Shown here: positions 34,971 to 46,415 of the stretch, in pieces
Layout of the letters: every line of letters starts with the position of its first letter
How positions within the stretch are numbered: the first letter of the stretch is position 1
Assembly: GCA_028583415.1 (NCBI GenBank)
Contig: CM053267.1
Coordinates: forward strand, 13,312,068 to 13,376,067
Length of the DNA: 64,000 bases
Origin: Protea cynaroides
Taxonomy: Eukaryota > Streptophyta > Magnoliopsida > Proteales > Proteaceae
Direction of reading: 5' to 3'
Made by a program: the position numbers and the translations under genes
Notes under the pieces: model-generated
What the model saw: only the letters and a program-made list of their open reading frames with translations
Told to the model about the DNA's origin: nothing
The model's database searches: none

Positions 34971-35993
34971 GCAAGGAGAAAAGGTGATGAAGATCAGAAG
35001 GGATTGCCAAGTGAATTTGGGCCGCTGAATTATGACTAAAGGGATTAGATAATAATAGGAGATGATTTTTTTTCTAAGAAAAACTGATGATGATGACAGT
35101 ATGTTTTTTATTTTATTTTATTTTATTTTTATATTATTATGGAACAAATCAAATTAATACTCCCGGTCTGCATTCACGTCAGTCTCAATAAATATTCTTT
35201 CATCTAGAAAAGGAAAAAAAAATTAAAAAAATCTATATCTCATAGTTATGGACGACTGAGTCTTAATGATTGCAAATTTTGCAACATGGATCATGCACGT
35301 TGGTTCCTTAGGAAATCATTTATTAACAGACCAGTAGCTCAAATATTACTAATTGGTTAGTATAGGATTGGCCATCTATTCGATCTCAATCATCTTAGTC
35401 AACACAAAGATGATCAGATCTGTTGGGCCGTCCTTCACCTCCAAGCTTTCTCAATGTCCTCTCTTTGGCTTCAAAAATTTGGATCCTTTGATGTTAATAC
35501 AATACTGTTCTTTCGTACAAAATAAAAAAAAAAAAAAAAAAAATAGAGGTATGTTTATCTAGTTGTGTTTATGTCAAGGTAGATGAGTTTCCTGTCCGAC
35601 ACCCAAACAAAATTCCCCATTTTCCCCATGTTTTTTTTAAGCTCTGATAAGGAGCTGAGGACTAAAACCAATAAGACCATGGTTGAGTTCATATCTAGGA
35701 TTTTTAATTTTCTTGGTATAAGTTCATATCTAGGCTTGTATGCAGCCGAACATGCGCATGGCCTGCATTAATTTTTTTTTTTTTTTTTTTTTTTGGGTAG
35801 AATGCATTAAGGAAACTTCAAATATTGAAAATTAGGGTTTTTTTATACCTTTTTTTTAGTATGAATGACTCTAACCATGGAACCCTTAAGGTAAAGGGTA
35901 GTGCATAATGCTGTTTGATTTATGTCTAATTCCAAAGCTTATTGAGAATAGAATTCTATTTGATAAAAATGAATTTGCAATCGATTCCAGATC

Positions 35994-36190
35994 TGGTGGT
36001 GATGGCAGTGGAGGTGGTGGGTGGTGATGGGGTGGTGGTGGCGGTGCAGTGGTGGTGGTGGCGGTGGTAACGGTGGAAGTGGATGGCGGTGGTGGTGGGT
36101 GGTGGTGGTGTTAGTGGTGGTGGGGTTGATCATGGTGGTGGCGGTGGCGTTGGTGGTATTGGTGGTGGCGGGTGGTGGGGGTGGCGGGGG
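35994..36190 (+). repeat. GGT/GGC-rich minisatellite-like tract
   Basis: Nearly 200 bases of imperfect GGT, GGC and GGTGAT units, almost free of C and A on the plus strand. It produces open frames of Gly/Val or His/Pro runs on the two strands, which are not taken as genes. Confidence 0.9.
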
Positions 36191-36863
36191 TCAAGTCTTC
36201 ATTTAGACTGACTCTCTTTTTAGCTCTCTTTCATTTGCTCTACAACAACGAAAGCTAGTTTTTGTTAGCTCCCAAATTTGGGATCCCAGAGTCAAATGGA
36301 GTCAGTTTCACTCCCTGGAAGCTTGGAATCAGACTTGATTTACCAAGCGGGATTCAGCTCTAAAATTGCTCCCAGGAAGACGAAGTCAATGGAATCTAGG
36401 AGCAGGAGTGTTATCAAACAGACCCGTAATTACTCTAAAATCCAATCATAAGGTACCTTAAGGGTTTAATTTAACATAATATTTTTGAACTGTCTGTGTT
36501 GATAGTCTAAATAGCCAAACCCATTAGAGTTTCTAATTGGAATCCTCTTCCTACCTAGTCTTACACCCTAAGAATTCGTCCATAAATTGAAAACCCATTA
36601 GAATTTCATTTCAACAAGCGCTCAAGTTCAGTCCAGCACTCCATCAATTCTAAGAGTGGAGGGGATTGGATCACTGTTCGGTCAAAACCTTTTAAGATCC
36701 TTTTTTAGGAAGACAAGCAAGTTGTGTTTAAGGTTTTTCCCTTGGGAAAACTATACTTTCACCCATGGGAGGATGAAATTTTCAATTCTCAAACTTAAGA
36801 GAACGATAACAAGTAAAAGAAGTTGAAAAAACTCTCATGTGCAGTACAACAATCCTCATGTTT

Positions 36864-37165
36864 TGCGACGGGAATTTTCCGTCGCCAAAAATAGGTTTCC
36901 GTTGCCGTTGATATTTACCGACGGAAAATATATTCTGATGGCTAAAATATTAGATTTTTACCGACGGAAATACTATTTCCGTCGAGAAACATATATATAT
37001 TACCGACGGAAAATATATTGCCGTCGCCACAAAGAAATATTTTTATCGATGAGAATCCTATTCCCGTCGAGAACAATCAGTATTTTTTCCAACGGTAATA
37101 AAGTTTCCGTCGGTAAACATTATTTTTACCGACGGAACATTTATAACGGTCGGTAAAAATGGTAT
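36864..37165. repeat. CACTA left subterminal repeats
   Basis: About eight copies of ACCGACGGAAA and its reverse complement TTTCCGTCG, in both orientations, at 20-45 bp spacing. In CACTA elements such arrays bind the element's own DNA-binding protein. Confidence 0.85.
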
Positions 37166-37221
37166 TTTTATAAAAAAAAAAAGAACTCCCTTTTACACAT
37201 ACAAATCAATGAATATTTTAC

Positions 37222-37287
37222 TGTTGTTGACAACAAAATCTCATAAGCACCAGGGTGATCATCCAAGAACTTTGTCACATCATATAC
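37222..37287 (-). pseudogene. Captured cytochrome b5 exon fragment
   Basis: The minus strand reads VYDVTKFLDDHPG and then EILLST, the haem-binding HPG stretch of cytochrome b5. It is bounded by an acceptor (ACAG before GTATATG) and a donor-like GTAAAA, and begins at VYDVT, where plant cytochrome b5 genes are recalled to have an exon start. The second Gly of HPGG is Ala here. Only this exon is recognisable, so it is a fragment carried by the CACTA element. Confidence 0.75.
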
Positions 37288-37705
37288 CTGTTCCAATAAA
37301 TTAGGATGCAGATTTGAAGGACATGAATGGAGAAAAATAAATGCTATGGGAGTAACTTGAAATTTAAGAACCAAAACCAATAAGCTGAAGATATCATCCA
37401 TTAAAAAAGTTGGACAATTGAAACACTTGAACAAATAAGTCATAAGAAAATCAAAACCCCTCTTGTCCAAGTTATACATTACAATTTAACAACCAAAGCA
37501 TTAAACTAAGTAAAGTCTATAATAAATCTATCTACTCTAAATGTAATGCAAACCATATCTTACCTCTTGAACAACAAAGCATATTGGAAATCATTTCGAC
37601 CATATATTATCACAACCTATGAAACAAAGAAAAAAAAAATGTAGAAGCAATGATACCCAAGGCACCCAGTATTTAGGCACATTAAAAGGTAAAAGGTGCA
37701 ATTAC

Positions 37706-37768
37706 CTCCTTAGCATCCTTCGGAGGAATGCCTTGTCCCAATGCTACAAGCTTCTCCATGACCTCAGC
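37706..37768 (-). pseudogene. Captured exon of unidentified gene
   Basis: A 63-bp exon-like segment on the minus strand, between an acceptor (TTGGAATGCAG) and a donor (GAG then GTAATT), encodes AEVMEKLVALGQGIPP and then KDAKE without a stop. I do not recognise the protein. The tidy exon borders suggest a third captured piece rather than random sequence. Confidence 0.5.
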
Positions 37769-38238
37769 CTGCATTCCAAGATAATAATCTATTCCCATTA
37801 GGTAGTGTTACATAACCAGAAAGAAGTTGAACCATGGTGCCAATGGTGAGCCTTATGATAACGTCTTCTGCTGTTTTATGAAAGCAAGACCTAAACCTAA
37901 ACTTGTACTGCATTTAAGTAGAACTTACGATTCAATTTTATTACAATAGGAAAGAAAAAAATAATTAAGCTAACAAAATTCAGATACTAAACCATGTCCA
38001 TGTGAAGAATGCCAGTTGAAGGAGTTCTGCACAACCCAAGATTCATTCCTTAGAATGCCAATGGTGAGAAGACTATTATAAACTTGTTTCACTAGTAAAG
38101 AAGTTCAATTAGTGGTTTTTTTGTTGGGAGTTTATTCCCAACTACCCAATAGACAATTTGCTAAACACGTTTTAGTTATGATAACTTGCAGCTTTGTACT
38201 CACTACCAGAAGCATCTGCGACACAAAAACATATAACC

Positions 38239-38277
<39 letters not shown>

Positions 38278-38585
38278 TCTTGCAATTTCTAAGATTGTGA
38301 TAATTATGATTCTTAGATCAAATAGTTTGGCTTACCACCAAAGGAATGAAGGGCAGCCATAAGTAAGTGGAGAATCCTGCAAATTTGTTTAATAAAATAG
38401 CCAAGTTAATTTGATTTGACTTGGGTTAATAAATCTGAACAAAAATGGTGCTCATAGCATGGAAATAAAATGGCATTACCATGTGTTTGGAAGAATATGA
38501 AAAACGAAGCTGAATAGCATGTTTTGATTAAAATATACAGAGTATCCACAGTGACCAGACTTAATATCAGACTAATCCAATATAC

Positions 38586-39160
38586 CTCTTTGATATTTTC
38601 TTGAGCTCATTAACCAACGCTTTAGTGGTCTTCTCGATTCCTCGAGTAATTTGAACAAGGTTAGCACCTGCTGCTAGCACCTGAATGGATAACAAGAAGC
38701 TGTGATTCAGAAACATATGCTCTTCAACCTTTGAAAGAAATCTAAGGGAAGAAATGACTCACAAACCTTGACACCTTCTATGATCATTCAAACCTTGTGC
38801 AAGAACAACAGATGTCGTTGTCCCATCACCAGTTAAGTCATTGGTCTTTGCAGTAGCTTGTCTCACCAATTTAGCACCGATGTTCTCTACAGGGTACTCC
38901 AACTCAACCTTAACACCAATCAAACATGCAAAGTAGTTAGAGAACATAAGAAAATAAAGTAAGAACAATTATTTTGCCGTTTAGTCATGATTCTAATAAA
39001 CTAAAAGAGAAACATTTAATGATGTGTACTTCAAATTTGATGGTGTAAAACCGTAAGATGAACCTACAGGAAAAAGAACACCTACAAGCAAGCAGCATTA
39101 ACAGCTAAAAAATACCTCCCTGGCCACAGTTACAGCATCATTAACAATCTTAAGGGAACC
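38586..39160 (-). pseudogene. CPN60B: Captured chloroplast chaperonin-60 (beta-type) gene fragment
   Basis: Three exon pieces in order on the minus strand: 39160-39116 (GSLKIVNDAVTVARE, then donor GTATTT); 38908-38767 (VELEYPVENIGAKLVRQAT, AKTNDLTGDGTTTSVVLAQ, then a frameshift before donor GTTTGT); 38680-38586 (VLAAGANLVQITRGIEKT, TKALVNELKKIS). GDGTTT is the ATP-binding word of group I chaperonins, and the stretch matches the plastid CPN60 beta subunit as recalled. Exons are separated by introns with GT-AG borders, so genomic DNA, not a cDNA, was captured. Frameshift and missing parts make it non-functional; it may still be transcribed antisense or sense to the parent gene. Gene symbol refers to the parent family. 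Confidence 0.85.
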
Positions 39161-40639
39161 TTAGCAATAGCCATCATTTATTTTTCCTACTCATCCTCAT
39201 TTGCATTTTTTTTCCTCAAATTAATCCTTCGAAAGGATTTTTGTGTGTGTGGCCTATTAGCTTCTTAAGCCATTAAGCACATTAATGCAGCTCATAGCAA
39301 CACTATTTCAACTGGTAATCCAACTTTCTAGATCGATGATTAGGTAAATCTAGGATAACAAGCCTAAACTCATTCATTTCCATGATTACCGACCATATAA
39401 GATGTTAACGAGCATCCACCAATTTCTTGAAAACGTAATTTCCAATCTTATTTTTTGAGAAAGGGAGAAGAAGCAGCCATCTTCCAGTAATTTATACAGA
39501 ATGTCTCTTCTACTCTTATACAGAATGTCACTTCTACATAGAACCAAGATAAAATCAAACTCTAGTAACTCTAAGGACAAAATGACCTAGTTGGAGAACA
39601 CAGGAAATACACCCACAAATTTTGCATCTAATCCACAAAGGTAAATCACACCTGAATATTGTTTTATACAATTTCTCTGTCTCCCAGGACACTAACGAAT
39701 TTCCAAATTAAGTTGAAAAGACCAATCCTCGGTTATATTGGAACAATGCATCATCCCTTAAAATTTATAACAATGTTCTTATTAACAAATCGAAACAACA
39801 TCGATTGGATTGTCACAGTCTACAAATTCCTAATATTAATTAGAAAAACCTAAAAGACACTCAGTTCAGAAGAATAGCTTACCTGTAAAGACAAAAAAGA
39901 ACCAACAAAGTCCTAATGCACAATAGTTGAAAATTGGAAGATAATAAACCCTACAACTAAAAGGAAAAACAAAGAAAAAGGCCACATACACTTTTTTTTT
40001 TGTGTTAAATCCTATTCCTACAGCAAAACCACCTCGAGCAAGCTGCCCTAGGATCGATCCAAACCCCCAAATGAATCGAGCCGGAAGAGCGCAAGGTTCT
40101 CACACATCGTAGGGTCTTCGAGCTGAGCATTAGGTTGCAGGGAGAGATAGAAATGGACAGAATAGAGAAAGATGTAAGGAACACAGAGATTAATTAGATA
40201 AAGGGGGAAAAAAAACCCAAAATGGGAGTTGATCATACCTGCAGAACTGAAAAGGGTTTTGGCAAACAAGATGTCGACCGATGGAAAAGGTTTGGGAGAT
40301 GGTATGAAACTTGCCAGAGGTTTTGTATGGTTGGCGACTGAAAGAAGCTTGCAGGAGGTTTTTTAGCTAAAATGTTCTTTTACCTTGCCATGGGAGAGTA
40401 TTGGCCGGCCATGGAACGAAGCTTGCAGGACCTTTTGTATGAAGGGAGGGAGAGTATTGGCCAGAGAGATAAAGCGATCGGAGAGAGGAAGAGTATTGGC
40501 CGGGGAGGCAAAGCTATCGGAGAGAGGGAGGCAGAGCGTCGAAGAACTGGAGCGAGAGAGCTGGGAGAGAGGGTGGTTAGATCGGGAGATAGGAAGACCT
40601 AATGTAAAATAAAAATTGGAAAGGCCACCTGACCTATTT

Positions 40640-41120
40640 TTATTTTTGGCCACTGGAATTAAGCACCCGTCGGCTAAAATGATATTTTGCCACGGGAATT
40701 TAGGTAGCATCGCTGTATAATTGAATTTTAGCCACGGGAATTTGGTTTCCATTGCGAAAAATGATTTTAACCTCGAGATTTTGGGGCTCGACTCTGAACT
40801 TTTTGATTTTTGGCCACGGGAATCTAAATCCCATCGGCTAAAATGATTTTTGGCCACAGGAATTTGGTTTCCGTTGCCAAAAATGATTTTGGCCACTTGA
40901 ATTTAAGTGCCGTCTCTGAACTTTTTGATTTTTGGCCACGGGAATCTAAATTCCGTCGGCTAAAATGGTTTTTGGCCACCAGAATTTGGCTCCCGTTGCC
41001 AAAAATGATTTTGGCCATGGAAAAATTAGTACCGTCTCTGTACTTTTTATTTTTTACCACGAGAATCTAAATCCCATCGGTTAAAATTGTTTTTAACCAT
41101 AAGAATTTGGTTTCCGTGAT
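40640..41120. repeat. CACTA right subterminal repeats
   Basis: About ten copies of TTTTGGCCACGGGAATTT-like words with the partner CCGTTGCCAAAAATG and CCGTCGGCTAAAAT, at roughly 40-60 bp spacing. Left and right arrays differ in the exact word but share the CGACGG/CCGTCG core. The stretch before it (40300-40560) has a separate GAGAGTATTGGCC-type repeat. Confidence 0.8.
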
Positions 41121-41157
41121 CAATTTGTCTCTAAAAATCAGTATTGTTGTAGTGGTG

Positions 41158-42621
41158 GTGGTTGAACCACATATGTGTTTTGCTTATCTGGTGGTTGTCT
41201 ATCATTCAAATAAATGAGAGAATCATATGGATGAATCCTTCTATATTGATTCCTTGATTCCTTGATTCCTTGGACAGTTGAGGATCAACTTTGGCCTCCT
41301 AATGATGAGATCTCGACTTGAGACAAAAATAGTGACAATTTATTGCACATTTTAAATACGATCGTGAGAATTCTTAATTCTACTTCTCTAATTTTCAAAG
41401 AAATACAGTCATACTACTTCTAGTCATCTTTTTTATTTTTCCCGAAGGCCCTACATGTTTTGTATTTTCAGATTCAATAAAAAATCTAGGTAGAAAAAAC
41501 AAAAAAAAAAACAAAAAAAAAAAACAAAAAAAAAAAAAAAACTTAAAAAGCTGCAGCGATTCCAGCATAGTTCGTTTTTGCTGTCGTGTTTCCCGTGTCT
41601 ACGGAGCAGTCTTTCCGAAAACGCGGCTGCCTTTCTGGGTATTGACTTTGTGGAGCAGGATGAGCCAACGGTGATAGATTCTATATCACTCAAAAGTTAC
41701 ACGTTGCACCAATCATTTGTCCTGTGGGTCCCATTAATTAATAATTATTCATTGAAGGGTACATGTGTCAATTTAGTTATTTATCTAGAATATTCTGTTT
41801 AACGATGCCGTCCACGGTTCAAAACTCCTGAAGTCAACTCTTCTACACGGTAATATCGAAAAATCGGCATTTTCGTTGATCCACAACTGCACGGAGGAGG
41901 AAGAAGATATCCACACGAGCTGGAACTGCGTGACTGCTTGACACGTTGGTCAAACTTTAAGGGCGGCTCAATCACCTTTCATCGGGAATCTAATGGTCAA
42001 AACGAGCATCCAAAAACCTGAGGAGGTAAAACGGTTCGGTTTTGGTTCAAGTCCAAATATAACATTAACTAAAACCGATAATTAATCGGTTTCAATTTTA
42101 ATCCCTTCCTAATATGTTTCCCCTTTCTAGGCTTCTAGCCTCTTCATATTTAAGACATAGATTTGGGCTATGTAATTCCGCCATGCTAGTAAGAAATTTG
42201 TGGTGTTGATGAAAAATCCTCTCTTCTTGCTTAGTCCCTTTGTCATCAATTGGACGAGCCATTGGAACACATGCCAAACATCCTAACTCGTCATATGGAC
42301 GACTGGGCGGCAAGAGAATTCAGATCCCTTTTAACTAGATTGGATATGAAGGGAGAGAGTCAACACTAAAACCTCCGCCCAGGACTGCACTCTACCATGA
42401 ATAAAAAATCTGCTGGGCTATCCAACGGTTCCCATTCCAAGGGTCACATCCCTTTTCTTCTCTCTTATTCTCAATCAAATTAAGTACATATTCTTCTAGG
42501 GTGTCCCAGTACATGAGGCTCCTGCTAATACAGAGTCTGAGGAAAAACAGAATGTACGCAGCCTTACTCAATTGCTATCTACTAAAGTACGTATCTTCTA
42601 TTCTACTAAAAGTTTTCCTTC
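41158..42621. other. Intergenic, no gene seen
   Basis: Includes three GATTCCTT units near 41258-41280 and a poly-A tract with C breaks (41494-41543). No supported coding signal on either strand. Confidence 0.6.
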
Positions 42622-42626
42622 AAAAC

Positions 42627-43009
42627 TAAAAAATTTGAGATTGAATAAACTCTCTCGGATAATTTTATCTTATGAGAGGTCTTGTATTTATAGATTTTTC
42701 AAGATACAGATGAATTGATTTACTCTTTTTATTTTAGGAGAGAAATCATTAACAAATCTTTAATTTACATTGATACAAAAGAGATTCAAAATTCAAATTC
42801 TGGTATTTGTTGTCATATGGGATATTACAATCTTTCCGTCAGCTATTGTTGGTAATATTATGTGAATCATTGTGATTGAGTGAATCACTGAGATTACATG
42901 AATCACTGAGATTAAGTGAATCAATCACTGAGATCACGTGAATCACTGAGATTATATGAATCAATCACTAAGATCACTAAGATTGTGAGAATCACTAAGA
43001 TTCTTATCA
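42627..43009 (-). repeat. Copia 3' LTR (383 bp)
   Basis: Minus-strand start TGATAAGAATC at 43009, end ...AAATTTTTTA at 42627, so the termini are TG...TA rather than TG...CA. Contains about six copies of GTGAATCACTGAGATTA-like units (42850-43009), more than the 5' LTR, which explains its greater length. TATA-like word CTATAAATAC on the minus strand near 42690. Confidence 0.85.
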
Positions 43010-44946
43010 CCCCTTCTCAAGCGAACCGGGGCTGTGTGCACTATGAGCTTGCCATGTAGGAAAGAGAATCGCTGAGTCAATAGGGGCTTTGTAAGAATAT
43101 TGGTTAGTTGATCATTTGTAGATAACAACCGAACTTCAATCTCCTTGGAAGTAACTTTTTCCCATACACAATGAAAATCAAGAGCAACATGTTTGGTTCG
43201 TATGTGAAACTTGGGAATGACAGAGAGGTAAGTTGCCTCTAGGTTATCACACCATAGAACTGGTCTTGGAGTGTGACAAAGGTTGAGTTCGGCCAGGAGA
43301 TGTTGCAACCAAGTTAGTTCAGCAGTTGTATTGGCTACGGCTCAATATTCTGACTTAGTGCTTGAATGAGCAACAATTGTCTGCTTTTTAGAACTCCATG
43401 AGATGAGAGTTGGGTCCAGATAGATACAATAGCCACTGGTGGAGTGTAGGTCATCTAGACAGCTTGCCCAATCAGCATCAGAATAAGTTTGCAAAGATAG
43501 GGATGAGGCACAACGCAAATGCATATTGAACAATATTGTATGCTTTAGGTAGTGTAAGTTTCTCTTGATAGTAGACCAATGATCCTCAGTTGGACTTTGC
43601 ATAAATTGGCAGACTTTATTGACAGAAAATCCAATTTCTGGCCTGGTAAGAGTTGCATATTGTAAGGCGCCAACAATGCTTCTATAATATGTGACATCGA
43701 CAAAGGGGGTACTGCCAGATTTAGTAAGTTTTACATTGGTTACAGTAGGTGTGGAAACTCCTTTAGCACCAGCCATCTTGGCCCGTACAAACAAGTCTCG
43801 AATATATTTCTGTTGGTTGAGAAATAGACCATTAGTGTCTCTGTGGGCCTCGACCCCTAGAAAATAATGCAATGAGCCTAGATCACGCAATTTAAACAAT
43901 GAATTGAGCTCATGAATAAGTTTTGTGATGGTGGTATATAGGATCACTCCCTGTGGTGATAATATCATCCACATAAACCAGTAAGATGATATGATGTCCA
44001 TTTTGTAAGCTAAGAAATAGTGAAGGATCAGATTTTGTGCTCTCAAAACCCATTGTGTGCAGACCATGATTAAGTTGTGAGAACCAGACCCATGGGGTTT
44101 GTTTGAAACCATATAGGGCTCGATGAAGACGACTAACTTTTTGTGGTGAAGTAGAGTCAGTGAATCCAGGTGGCTCAGCCTTGTATATTTATTCTTCCAA
44201 GAAATCATGGATAAATACATTGTGTACATCCAATTGGCGAATAGGCCAGCCCTTTGATAGTACAAGTGTCAAGACTGAGCATATTGTAGCAGGTTCGACC
44301 ACTGGACTGAATGTCTCACCATAGTCCAAGCTCTCAGTCTGATTGAACCCTTTGACCACTAAACGGGCTTTATAACGATCCACTATACCATCAGGTTTTC
44401 GTTTAATCTGAAAAACCCATTTACACCCAATGACATTTTTCTGAGGGGATAAATGTTATAGTGTCTAGGTACCATTTTGAAGCAAGGCATTAAACTCATG
44501 CTGCATTGCATCCTGCCAATGTGAAACTTTATTTGCTTCAGTAAAACATGATGGTTCCACCTCATCATAATTGATACTCGATACGAGATGACGAGTTGCT
44601 ACAAATAAAACATGATCGGGAAAGACTTTGGGCTTCCGAACCTGAGGTTGTGCCATTGTGGCAATTGGGAATGTTCCTCTTGGAGGCTGGTTTGAGCTTG
44701 GGAAATGACAACATGAGGTGGTGATAATGGAGCTACTAGTGAGTCATGAGGGACCACAAAATTGGAAAGTGGTGTTGTGGAGTGGGGTGGAACTGTAGGG
44801 ATGAGGGTGGAAGTTTTGGACAGTGGCCTTTTAGGTTGATTATCAAGACAAATATTGATAGTCGTAGCAAGAGAAAATTCTTGTTCATTGAACAGTACAT
44901 TTCTCGAGATGTAGATTCGACCACTCGGATGCTGATCTTCTTTTGC
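43010..44946 (-). pseudogene. Ty1/copia pol (integrase tail, RT, RNase H)
   Basis: Reading down the minus strand: an integrase tail near 44940-44830 (HPSGRIYISRNVLFNEQEF); the RT entry at about 44560-44380 (HWQDAMQHEFNALLQNGT); RYKARLVVKGFNQTE and ETFSPVV at 44383-44260; YVDD in another frame near 43985 (LLVYVDDIITTG); LRDLGSLHYFLGVE; then RNase H (SDADWASCLDDLHSTSGY, ISWSSKKQTIVAHSSTKSE, and CDNLEATYL...FHIRTKH). This is the normal copia order. Several frameshifts (near 44200, 43990, 43330) and stops disable it. Confidence 0.9.
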
Positions 44947-44947
44947 A

Positions 44948-45450
44948 CATCCTTACTGGCCTAGGACTTGACTAGGATGCTTTCGTCACTGCTATCTTCA
45001 CCAGGTCTGATTCCATCTCATTGATCGATTTACACAGCATGCTTCTCAGTCATGAGATGCGCTTAAAGCAACAAGTGCAATTATCCTCTCTCCCGGAAGC
45101 TATTGTGGTGACTTCAAACACCAATCCATTATTTCGACCACTTGTGGTCATTCCTCTGGCCATTTTCCTTCTAATAGAGGTCGTGGACAAGGTCGAGACA
45201 GACATACCTCATCTTACAACCAGTTTTTTTCAAACCATAACAAACCTCAATGTTAGGTTTGTGGTTGTTTTGGCCACATTGCATTATCTTGTTATCACAG
45301 ATTTGATTACGCCTATCAAGCACCAATTATTCAACCTATAGTCAACATCACAGTAGTAAATCTTCCTCATATTAATGGATGGTATCCCAACTCTGGTGTG
45401 ACGGATCACATTACAACAGATATGAACAATCTCTCAGTTGTGTTGTTCTA
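44948..45450 (+). pseudogene. Ty1/copia gag-protease piece in inverted orientation
   Basis: On the plus strand, opposite to pol, the sequence reads LLGLGLD, DAFVTAIFTRSDSIS, LIDLHSMLLSHEMRLKQQ (Gag), then CGCFGHIALSCYHRFDYAYQ, a CCHC-type zinc knuckle with its first Cys lost to a stop, then NGWYPNSGVTDHIT, the protease word normally WxPDTGATxHxT. It lies between the pol start and the primer site, where gag belongs, but turned round. Frames shift several times. Confidence 0.85.
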
Positions 45451-45563
45451 GCTTGATGGAGATTGCTTGGCTAAAACGAGAAGAAATGAGAGATTGTGTC
45501 GAATCTACAGAGGAGGTAAAAGGAGTTGACATTTTTATGATTTATTTAACATGTGTCAATACA

Positions 45564-45576
45564 GGCTCTGATACCA
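45564..45576 (-). promoter_or_regulatory. Primer-binding site, copia element
   Basis: On the minus strand TGGTATCAGAGCC directly abuts the LTR end at 45577, with no spacer. It matches the initiator-Met tRNA primer site and fixes the 5' LTR border. Confidence 0.9.
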
Positions 45577-45896
45577 TAAAAAATTTAAGATTGAATAAAT
45601 TTTCTCGGATAATTTTATCTTATGAGAGGTTTTGTATTTATAGACTTTTCAAGATATAGATGAATTGATTTACTCATTTTATTTTAGGAGAGAAATCATT
45701 AACATATCTTTAATTTATACTGATATAAAAGAGATTCAAAATTCAAATCGTGGTGTTTGGTTGTCATATATCACAATCTTGCGCGAGTTATTATTGATAA
45801 GACTGGGTGAATCATTGTGATTGAGTGAATCACTGAGATTACGTGAATCATTAAGATTATGTAAATCAATCACTGAGATCACTAAGATTCTTATCA
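45577..45896 (-). repeat. Copia 5' LTR (320 bp)
   Basis: Minus-strand start TGATAAGAATC at 45896 and end ...AAATTTTTTA at 45577. It has fewer GAATCACTGAGATTA units than the 3' LTR. TATA-like CTATAAATAC near 45642. Confidence 0.85.
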
Positions 45897-46415
45897 AAAA
45901 CAAATCTAGGTTGCTATCAATACTTCGGTGATATAAATCTCTATATGTGTGCTGGGTGGATGGGTGAGAGGAATATCGTGTTCTTTACGCAACTCTCCTG
46001 AGAAGAGACTATATAAATTTGATCGGTGATGAAAAATCTACAATTTCTAGCATTGAAAGAGTGTGAAACTCTATCAAATTCGACAAAAATGAAACAACAT
46101 CGATAGGAGAGAAAAAGTTAACAAGAGATATTATAATACTAAATCAGTCTAATGGTTTAATTGATTTACAACCAATGATTGGTAAAAATCGAACAAACCG
46201 ATAAATTAATCCGAAAAACCAAAACGAATCGGTTTGTTGTGGTTTGATACAATTCGATTTTAAACCGACGATTTTGGTTCAATTTATTACTTCCGGTTGA
46301 GAATTGATGAACCCTTTACAGAGAAGCTATATATTGGAATAAACACAGCTCAACAGCCGTATACCATGCCGTATGATAACTTGTGAAACAGGAATAACCT
46401 AAGTGTGCGTGACGA

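Larger units (their letters stand above)
32270..36838. other. Intergenic, repeat-rich, no gene seen
   Basis: Holds the 3' untranslated part of the DUF177 gene, a poly-T run (32368-32396), further poly-T runs near 33481-33497, 34191-34220 and 35771-35794, and a poly-A run near 35523-35543. A GATCC/GGTATCGG-rich stretch at 32550-32720 looks like an old transposon end. No supported coding region. Confidence 0.6.
36842..41154. mobile_element. CACTA element carrying host gene fragments (4313 bp)
   Basis: Left end CAGTACAACAATCC (36842) and right end, on the minus strand, CACTACAACAATAC (41154) form an imperfect CACTA-type terminal inverted repeat. Both sides carry the 3-bp duplication GTG (36839-36841 and 41155-41157), the size made by CACTA elements. 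Subterminal regions on both sides are dense in short repeats (CCGACGGAAA left; GCCACGGGAATTT right), also typical. No transposase domain was found inside. Instead it carries minus-strand exon pieces of at least two host genes with introns and splice sites kept (37222-37287, 37706-37768, 38586-39160), so it fits a non-autonomous gene-capturing (Pack-type) element. The first terminus has CAGTA in place of CACTA. Confidence 0.88.
42627..45896 (-). mobile_element. Ty1/copia element with inverted gag segment
   Basis: Two LTRs in the same (minus) orientation bound the element (45577-45896 and 42627-43009), with a perfect 5-bp duplication AAAAC outside (42622-42626 and 45897-45901). A Met-tRNA primer site adjoins the 5' LTR and a purine tract (GAGAAGGGG) precedes the 3' LTR. 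At 3.27 kb it is shorter than a full copia element (about 5 kb). Pol from the end of integrase to RNase H is on the minus strand, as expected, but the gag-protease part (44948-45450) reads on the plus strand. Most of integrase is missing. So it is internally rearranged within otherwise regular ends. Confidence 0.88.

Noticed and set aside
36021..36206. Glycine/valine-rich open frame (and a His/Pro-rich one on the other strand)
   Set aside because: Entirely produced by the GGT/GGC repeat; no gene context.
40372..40612. Charged open frames inside the CACTA element
   Set aside because: Made by GAGAGTATTGGCC-type repeats; no protein family seen.
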